Shown here: one piece after another, positions 8,594 through 14,227 of the stretch
Position numbering within the stretch: position 1 is the first letter of the stretch
How the letters are laid out: the number at the start of each line of letters is the position of its first letter
Notes under the pieces: model-generated
Told to the model about the DNA's origin: nothing
Databases searched by the model: none
What the model saw: only the letters and a program-made list of their open reading frames with translations
Made by a program: the position numbers and the translations under genes
From: Streptomyces sp. SolWspMP-5a-2
Lineage (GTDB): Bacteria > Actinomycetota > Actinomycetes > Streptomycetales > Streptomycetaceae
NCBI RefSeq assembly: GCF_900091845.1
Contig: NZ_FMCI01000373.1
Span: forward strand, 1 to 36,178
Direction: 5' to 3'
Length of the DNA stretch: 36,178 nt

Positions 8594-9916
8594 CTAGTGG
8601 CGGCGCCCGGAGGAGTGGTGGCCGCTGCCGGTTTCCGTACCGGCGCCCTCCTGGCCGTCGCCCGCGGCCTGCGACGGGTCGACCGCCCCGGCGCTCGCGT
8701 CGCCGCCGATCGAGTCGCCGCCCTCTTCGGCGCCGCCCTGCTGGTCGCCCGCGCCGCCCGCCTGGTCGCCCGCGCCGAGGGTGGCGCCGGTGGCCGCGAG
8801 CGCGGTGGTGACGGGCTGGAAGAACGTCTCGCCGCCCTGGGTGCAGTCGCCGCTGCCGCCCGAGGTGAGGCCGATCGCGCCGCCCTCCCGGGTGAACAGG
8901 GAGCCGCCGCTGTCGCCGGGTTCGGCGCAGACGTCGGTCTGGATCAGCCCGGTGACGGTGTCGACGCCGCTGGGGTCGGTCTCGCTCTGGAAGTTGACGG
9001 TGGCGTCGAGGCCGGTGACCGTGCCGTCGTTGAGGCCGGTGGTGCTGCCCATCCGGAAGACCTGGGTGCCGACGGTGGCTTCCTCGGCCTGGACGATCTG
9101 GACGGTCTGGCCGTTGCCGACGTTGACCTCGCTGGGCGCCTCGGTGGCGGCGTCGTCGTACTTGACCAGGGAGAAGTCGCCCACGCCGGGGAAGGTCGCC
9201 TGGTCGACGGTGGCGATCGGCTGGCCGGTCTGCGAGTCGGACCACTGGTCCGCAGCGACCCCGCAGTGACCGGCGGTCAGGAAGGCGGGGGTGCCGTCGC
9301 CCGCGGTGACGTTGAAGCCGAGGGAGCAGCGGACGCCGCCCGCGTCGGTCTGGGAGAAGATCGCGTCGCCGCCGGAGACGAAGGTCTTGAAGGTGCCCGC
9401 GGACTTCTTCAGGGTGGCCCTGGCCGCGCCGAGGCCGTCGACCGTGGACTCCAGCCGGTTCCAGGCCGAGCCGGTGACGGTGCTGTCGGCGGTGACGACG
9501 ATCTTGTTGGTGCGGGGGTCGACGGCCCAGGCGGTGCCCGGGATGGTGGCGTCGGCCTTGAGCGTCTGGGCGCCCGTCTTGAGGGTGGCGAGGCTGTTGG
9601 CGACCTCGCGGACCTTGCCGCCCGCCTGCTCCACCCGCGCGACCGCGGTGTCGTCGCCGTTCACGACGTTGACGACGAGCTGCTTGCTGCCGGAGTCCCA
9701 GTAGGAACCGGCGAAGGTGTCGCCGAGCAGGCCCGGGAGCCGCGAGGCGAGGTCCGAGGCGTCCGTCGCCCTGAGGGTCTTGGGGGCGGCCGTGGCGGGG
9801 GATCCGCCGTCCTGGGACGCGTTCGCCTGGGGCAGCAGGATCGCGGCCGCGCCGAGCGCCACGACGCCACCCGCCGCCATCGCGGCCTTGCGCTTCGGAA
9901 TTCGCTTGTGACTCAA
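8594..9916 (-). CDS. Secreted streptogrisin-like serine protease (S1/alpha-lytic type) with acidic tail
   Basis: 440 aa from a TTG at 9916, placed nine bases after AGGAGG; no ATG or GTG fits that site. A signal peptide (basic SHKRIPKRK, hydrophobic core, cut likely near residue 32) precedes an alpha-lytic-type pro-domain (about 45-180) that would fold and then be cleaved from the protease. The catalytic triad is visible: His217 (LTAGHCG), Asp247 (VGDFSLV) and Ser336 (PGDSGGS), with paired cysteines at RCSLG/GHCG and DVCAE/GDC. The SGGSGDC segment near the substrate pocket resembles streptogrisins A and B, pointing to chymotrypsin-like rather than trypsin-like cleavage (inference). After the catalytic domain a tail of about 63 residues (378-440) is Gly/Asp/Glu/Gln-rich and ends HHSSGRRH, longer than in classical streptogrisins. 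Divergent from the peptide-export operon. Confidence 0.93.
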   Translation of the reverse strand: MSHKRIPKRKAAMAAGGVVALGAAAILLPQANASQDGGSPATAAPKTLRATDASDLASRLPGLLGDTFAGSYWDSGSKQLVVNVVNGDDTAVARVEQAGGKVREVANSLATLKTGAQTLKADATIPGTAWAVDPRTNKIVVTADSTVTGSAWNRLESTVDGLGAARATLKKSAGTFKTFVSGGDAIFSQTDAGGVRCSLGFNVTAGDGTPAFLTAGHCGVAADQWSDSQTGQPIATVDQATFPGVGDFSLVKYDDAATEAPSEVNVGNGQTVQIVQAEEATVGTQVFRMGSTTGLNDGTVTGLDATVNFQSETDPSGVDTVTGLIQTDVCAEPGDSGGSLFTREGGAIGLTSGGSGDCTQGGETFFQPVTTALAATGATLGAGDQAGGAGDQQGGAEEGGDSIGGDASAGAVDPSQAAGDGQEGAGTETGSGHHSSGRRH

Positions 9917-10911
9917 ACTTCTCGACCTCCTGGGGGACCGGAGTCCGTGCTGTCGTGCGACATCTGTTCGGGGCGCCTGGATGGCTGTTGGTACGCACGG
10001 GTCGCGCGGCGCGTTCAATCGCGTTCGCCAACTCCCGCCGGGCGCGGGCGAATCGGCCATGCCTCCGCTCCGGTCGGCGGTGCGCGGGAGCAATCCCCCA
10101 TATGCCGATGACGACCGCCGAAGCCGACAGGACCGTCCCGGCCCGTCCGGGCGCCTCCCCGGGGTCGCCGCCGCGGTCGCCCGCGCGGCCGGTCGCGACG
10201 GTGAACTCCCAGGTGGGGCAGGTCGCGCGGGGGTGGTCGCGGCGGGAGGCCGCGAGCAGCCGCCGACGGCGTCTCCCGGGACGCGGGGCGGTCGGGCGCG
10301 AGCCGGGCAGTCCGGGCGCGGCGGAGCGCGGGGCCGGGCGGCGCCGGGGCCGCCGATGTCCTGAACTCGGCGGTCGCCGGGGCGCCTTCCCGTCCGCCTC
10401 CGGGCACCGGACCCGTCGGCGGGGTCGGCCGGGCCGGACGCGCGAGCCTCGAACCGGCACGCTGCGCTACCGGTTCACGACCCTGCGTCCCGGCCGGGAA
10501 GCGGAATGATGGCTTCAGCGAATCTGCACATCGACTGCCCACCGGCGTCACGGCGGTCGGGGCATCTGCACAGGACGGCGGGGACCGTCACCGCGTCGCG
10601 GTGAGGGTGCCGGACGCGGACGGGGGGCGGCAAGGCCGGGCGTGGGCCGATTGGGTGACGCATGTGAAGACCTCGCCCCCGAGACGTGCCCGACCCTGCA
10701 CGTCTTGTGCCCGCTGAGGCTCAAGTCCCCTTCTGTGGCTGGTGGTTGATTGGAGACCCGGCAGCGCCGCGTGCTTTGATCCATCGCACCGCAGGGTCCG
10801 TACGGCTTCCGGGAACGGGAGCCCGGTGCCCGCGGTCGCGGCCGTCATCTGTCCCCGCAGCGACGGTCGCTCCCCCCTTGATGAGTCATCCACACGAAGG
10901 GAAGTTCCCCC
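9917..10911. other. About 1 kb without a convincing gene
   Basis: Long frames on both strands (for example 9955-10509 plus and 10015-10551 minus) are Arg/Pro/Gly-rich, lack family resemblance and look like chance frames of GC-rich DNA. The region must hold the protease promoter on the minus strand (TTGAAC at 10018-10013 and TACCAA at 9993-9988 are 19 bp apart, a weak match) and the promoter of the peptide operon. Toward the right the DNA becomes less GC-rich (10690-10790), consistent with a control region; TTGATT at 10746-10751 is a possible -35 box but I see no good -10. A tiny frame with a ribosome site is listed separately. Confidence 0.5.
10506..10604 (+). CDS. Possible 32-residue leader-type small ORF
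   Basis: ATG at 10506 directly follows GGGAAGCGGA; a second ATG is the next codon. The 32-residue frame carries LHIDCPP near its start, loosely like the short His/Asp/Cys leader peptides seen before some actinobacterial operons. It ends inside a perfect inverted repeat (TCACCGCG at 10588-10595 and its complement at 10597-10604). The stop lies 307 bp before the peptide precursor gene, rather far for an attenuator. Could equally be chance. Confidence 0.2.
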   Translation: MMASANLHIDCPPASRRSGHLHRTAGTVTASR

Positions 10912-11127
10912 ATGAACTCCACCCCGCAGGTCGACACCGTCGAGATCTCCGACGCCGAGCTGGACAACGTCTCCGGCGGCCTCTCCCTGAACGCGGTCGG
11001 CACCGTCACCGGCCTGGTCGACGGCGTCGTCCCGGTCTCCGGCGTGGTGGACACGGCCGTCGGCACCGTCGAGGGTGTCACGGGCCTCAGCACCGCCCCG
11101 GTCACGAACCTGGTCGCCGGTCTCTGA
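10912..11127 (+). CDS. Double-glycine precursor peptide (putative NHLM-type exported peptide)
   Basis: 71 aa from the ATG at 10912, with GAAGGGAAG upstream. Residues 1-23 are an acidic leader ending ELDNVSGG, the double-glycine cleavage signal: Gly-1 and Gly-2, Val-4, Leu-7, Glu-8 and Ile-12 fit the family pattern. The predicted 48-residue core (24-71) is Gly/Val/Thr/Leu-rich, net charge about -3, with no Cys, Lys, Arg, His or aromatic residue. It holds a glycine zipper, G30-G34-G38 spaced by three residues, another GxxxG at 51-55, and an internal repeat with period 21 (AVGTV at 28-32 and 49-53). Lack of Cys rules out lanthionine formation. The next three genes are its export machine. GxxxG motifs occur in two-peptide pore-forming bacteriocins, so a membrane-active bacteriocin or a self-assembling surface peptide are the main ideas; both are inference. 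Confidence 0.85.
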   Translation: MNSTPQVDTVEISDAELDNVSGGLSLNAVGTVTGLVDGVVPVSGVVDTAVGTVEGVTGLSTAPVTNLVAGL

Positions 11128-11144
11128 TCGCGTCCTCGTCACCG

Positions 11145-11181
11145 GAGAGTCCCGGAGCCGTCCCCCGGCTCCGGGGCTCTC
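11145..11181 (+). promoter_or_regulatory. Strong hairpin between precursor and export genes (attenuator or stabiliser)
   Basis: A 16-bp stem, 11145-11160 pairing with 11166-11181, perfect except for one G-U pair, around a 5-base loop (TCCCC). It begins 18 bases after the precursor stop and ends 26 bases before the adaptor start. No T-run follows. In other bacteriocin and lanthipeptide operons a hairpin here lets most transcripts stop after the precursor, making peptide exceed transporter. Confidence 0.75.
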
Positions 11182-11206
11182 GGACGTCCAGAAGCGGGGT
11201 GGCACC

Positions 11207-12013
11207 GTGCAGTTCCGTCAGCAGGCCCTCGCCAAGCTCCAGGCGCCGGACGACCTGGACCTCCCGGTCCGGTTCGCGCGCCCGCAGGGCTGGCTCGCGC
11301 TCTGCGTCGCCGTGGTGGCGATCGCCGCCGCGTCCGTGTGGGCCGTGACCGGCTCGGTCGCCTCCACCGTGGACGCGCCCGCCGTCCTCACCTACGGGCA
11401 GGGCAGTTACCTCCTCCAGAGCCCCGTCGCGGGCCAGGTCACCGAGGTCCTCGCCGAGCAGGGCGAGCGGCTGCCCGCCGACTCCCCCGTCCTGAAGGTC
11501 CGCACCGCCCGGGGCGAGACGGTCGTCCGCACGCTCGCCGCGGGGAGGATCACCGCCCTCGCCGCCACGCTCGGCCAGATCGTGTCCACCGGCGCGAACA
11601 TCGCCGCCGTCGAGAAGGTCGCCCACACCGGGGACCCGCTGCGCGCCGTGGTGTACGTGCCCGCCCAGAACGCCGCGTCCCTGCCGGCCGGCACCGCCGT
11701 CGACCTCACCGTCTCCTCGGTGCCCACCCAGCGGTACGGGGTGCTGCGCGGCCGGGTGCAGTCCGTCGACCGGTCGGCGCAGTCGGCCGGGCAGATCGCC
11801 GCGTTCCTCGGCGACGACCAGCTCGGCACCCAGCTGACCCGGGACGGCAGGCCGGTGGCGGTCGTGGTCCGCCTCGACCCGTCGTCCGCCACCCGCAGCG
11901 GCTACCGATGGTCGTCCGCCGGCGGGCCGCCCTTCTCCCTCACCTCCATGACCATGGCCTCGGGCTCGATCCGGCTGGCCGACGAACGCCCTGTCGATTG
12001 GCTGCTGCCGTGA
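11207..12013 (+). CDS. HlyD-like adaptor of NHLM-type peptide export
   Basis: 268 aa from the GTG at 11207; upstream in-frame starts (11075) would lie within the precursor gene and its hairpin and are rejected. One membrane helix (about 29-47) follows a short cytoplasmic N-terminus. After it comes a periplasmic-adaptor-type barrel and lipoyl-like part: SPVAGQVTEVLAEQGERL (about 68-85), a second half-motif AAGRITALAATLGQIVSTG, and a C-terminal beta-rich region. There is no long coiled coil, as expected in a Gram-positive adaptor. It resembles the NHLM bacteriocin-system secretion protein family (HlyD type, TIGR03794), from recognition of length, order and neighbours. It should link the two ABC transporters and guide the peptide across the membrane. 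It overlaps the next gene by GTGA. Confidence 0.85.
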   Translation: MQFRQQALAKLQAPDDLDLPVRFARPQGWLALCVAVVAIAAASVWAVTGSVASTVDAPAVLTYGQGSYLLQSPVAGQVTEVLAEQGERLPADSPVLKVRTARGETVVRTLAAGRITALAATLGQIVSTGANIAAVEKVAHTGDPLRAVVYVPAQNAASLPAGTAVDLTVSSVPTQRYGVLRGRVQSVDRSAQSAGQIAAFLGDDQLGTQLTRDGRPVAVVVRLDPSSATRSGYRWSSAGGPPFSLTSMTMASGSIRLADERPVDWLLP

Positions 12014-14226
12014 CCACCGCACCCACCCGCGGCGGACGCCGCGCGGCACCCTCCGGGCGGTCGCGGACCCGCGCACCGAAGGCCGTCCGCACCCCGACCG
12101 TCCTGCAGATGGAGGCCGTCGAGTGCGGCGCCGCCTCGCTGGCGATGGTGCTCGCCCACTACGGCAGGCACGTGCCGCTGGAGGAGCTGCGGATCGCCTG
12201 CGGGGTCTCCCGCGACGGCTCGCGCGCCAGCAACCTGCTGAAGGCGGCCCGCAGTTACGGCCTGAGCGCCAAGGGCATGCAGATGGACACGGCCGCCCTC
12301 GCCGGGGTGCGCGCGCCCGCCGTGCTGTTCTGGGAGTTCAACCACTACGTCGTCTACGACGGCACGGGCCGCAGGTTCGGACGGCGCGGGGTCTTCGTCA
12401 ACGACCCGGGCAAGGGCCGCCGGTTCGTCGCCATGGAGGACTTCGACGGCAGCTTCACCGGGGTCGTGCTGGTGCTGGAGCCCGGCGAGGACTTCACCCG
12501 GGGCGGTCGCAGGCCCGGGGTGTGGGGCGCGATGCCCGCCCGGCTGCGCGGCACGGCGGGCACCCTCCCGGCCGCCGTCCTCGCGTCGCTGCTGCTGGTG
12601 CTGGTCGGCGCGGCGGTGCCCGCGCTCAGCCGCACCTACATCGACATGTTTCTGATCGGCCGTCAGACATCGCTGCTGGGCACGCTGTTCGCGGCGATGG
12701 GCGCGTGCGTGCTGCTGACCGTGGTGCTGACCTGGCTCCAGCAGGCGAACCTGCTGCACGGCCGGATCATCTCCTCCACCCTCTCCAGCGCCCGGTTCCT
12801 GCGCCATCTGCTGCGGCTGCCGGTGACGTTCTTCTCCCAGCGCAGCCCCGCCGACCTCGTGCAGCGGCTGCAGTCCAACGACCAGGTCGCCGAGACCCTC
12901 GCCCGCGACCTCGCGGCGGCGGGCGTCGACGCGGTGGTCGTCGTGCTGTACGCGGCGCTGCTCTACACCTACGACCCGCAGCTCACCGCCGTCGGGGTCG
13001 GTGTGGCGCTGCTGAACGTCGTCGCGATGCGGGTGGTGGTGCGGCTGCGCGCGACCCGGACGGCGAAGCTGCGCGCGGACAGCGCCCGGCTCACCAACAC
13101 GGCTTACACCGGGCTCCAGTTGATCGAGACGATGAAGGCGACCGGCGGTGAGGACGGCTACTTCCGCAAGTGGGCGGGGCAGCACGCGACCACCCTGGAG
13201 GAGCAGCAGCGGCTCGGGGTGCCGAGCGCCTGGCTGGGCGTGGTGGCACCGGCGCTGGCCTCGCTGAACAGCGCGCTGATCCTGTGGATCGGCGGCCTGC
13301 GGGCGGTGGAGGGCGGGATCTCGGTCGGTCTGCTGGTCGCCTTCCAGGCGCTGGTCACCCGGTTCACCGCGCCGATCACCCGGCTCAACGGGGTCGCGGG
13401 CCGCATCCAGGACTTCGCCGCCGACGTGGCCCGGCTGAAGGACGTGGAGAACTTCCGGGCCGATCCGCTCTACACCCGGGCCGACGCGGGCGACTCCACC
13501 CGCAGGCTCAGCGGCCACATCGAGCTGGAGAACATCGGGTTCGGCTACAACCCGCTGGACAAGCCGCTGCTCTCCGGGTTCGACCTGAGCGTGGGGCCCG
13601 GCCGCCAGGTCGCGCTGGTCGGCGGCTCGGGCAGCGGCAAGTCGACGGTCTCCCGGCTGATCTCGGGCCTGTACACGCCGTGGGAGGGCGTCATCCGCAT
13701 CGACGGGCGGCGGCTCGACGACATTCCGCGCGGCGCGCTCGCCGCCTCGGTCTCCTTCGTCGACCAGGAGGTGTTCCTGTTCGAGGGGTCGGTGCGCGAC
13801 AACGTGGCGCTGTGGGACCCGTCGATCCCGGAGGACGCGGTCGTGGAGGCGCTGCGGGACGCGGCCCTGTACGACGTCGTGGCGCGCAGGCCGGGCGGCA
13901 TCCACAGCCGGGTCGAGCAGGACGGGCGCAACTTCTCCGGCGGTCAGCGCCAACGCCTGGAGATCGCGCGGGCGTTGGTGCGCGGGCCGAGCATCCTGGT
14001 GCTCGACGAGGTGACGAGCGCGCTGGACGCGGAGACCGAGCAGGTGGTGATGGACAACCTGCGCAGGCGCGGCTGCGCCTGTGTGGTGATCGCGCACCGG
14101 CTGAGCACCGTGCGGGACAGCGACGAGATCGTCGTCCTGGAGCACGGCACGGTCGTGGAGCGCGGGCGGCACGAGGAGCTGGTGGCGCGCGGCGGCGCGT
14201 ACGCGGCACTGGTCAGGGAGTACTGA
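12010..14226 (+). CDS. Peptidase-containing ABC transporter (PCAT, C39 + ABC)
   Basis: 738 aa from the GTG at 12010 overlapping the adaptor stop. The N-terminal C39 cysteine peptidase (about 30-165) has the complete catalytic set: Gln33 and Cys39 in QMEAVECGAAS, His112 in NHYVVYD and Asp132 in NDPGKG. The six-helix exporter membrane domain spans about 185-480. The nucleotide-binding domain (about 500-738) has Walker A with Lys544 (GGSGSGKST), signature FSGGQRQRLE, Walker B ILVLDEVTSALD with Glu667, and H-loop His696. Such proteins cut the leader after Gly-Gly and export the core in one step; the precursor at 10912 is the obvious substrate. It fits the NHLM-system ABC1 type (TIGR03796). It ends one base before the second ABC gene. 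Confidence 0.93.
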   Translation: MTTAPTRGGRRAAPSGRSRTRAPKAVRTPTVLQMEAVECGAASLAMVLAHYGRHVPLEELRIACGVSRDGSRASNLLKAARSYGLSAKGMQMDTAALAGVRAPAVLFWEFNHYVVYDGTGRRFGRRGVFVNDPGKGRRFVAMEDFDGSFTGVVLVLEPGEDFTRGGRRPGVWGAMPARLRGTAGTLPAAVLASLLLVLVGAAVPALSRTYIDMFLIGRQTSLLGTLFAAMGACVLLTVVLTWLQQANLLHGRIISSTLSSARFLRHLLRLPVTFFSQRSPADLVQRLQSNDQVAETLARDLAAAGVDAVVVVLYAALLYTYDPQLTAVGVGVALLNVVAMRVVVRLRATRTAKLRADSARLTNTAYTGLQLIETMKATGGEDGYFRKWAGQHATTLEEQQRLGVPSAWLGVVAPALASLNSALILWIGGLRAVEGGISVGLLVAFQALVTRFTAPITRLNGVAGRIQDFAADVARLKDVENFRADPLYTRADAGDSTRRLSGHIELENIGFGYNPLDKPLLSGFDLSVGPGRQVALVGGSGSGKSTVSRLISGLYTPWEGVIRIDGRRLDDIPRGALAASVSFVDQEVFLFEGSVRDNVALWDPSIPEDAVVEALRDAALYDVVARRPGGIHSRVEQDGRNFSGGQRQRLEIARALVRGPSILVLDEVTSALDAETEQVVMDNLRRRGCACVVIAHRLSTVRDSDEIVVLEHGTVVERGRHEELVARGGAYAALVREY

Positions 14227-14227
14227 G

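Noticed and set aside
9955..10551. Frames of 120-180 residues on both strands in the protease-precursor gap
   Set aside because: Arg/Pro/Gly-rich, no recognisable family, no ribosome site, and overlapping one another on opposite strands.
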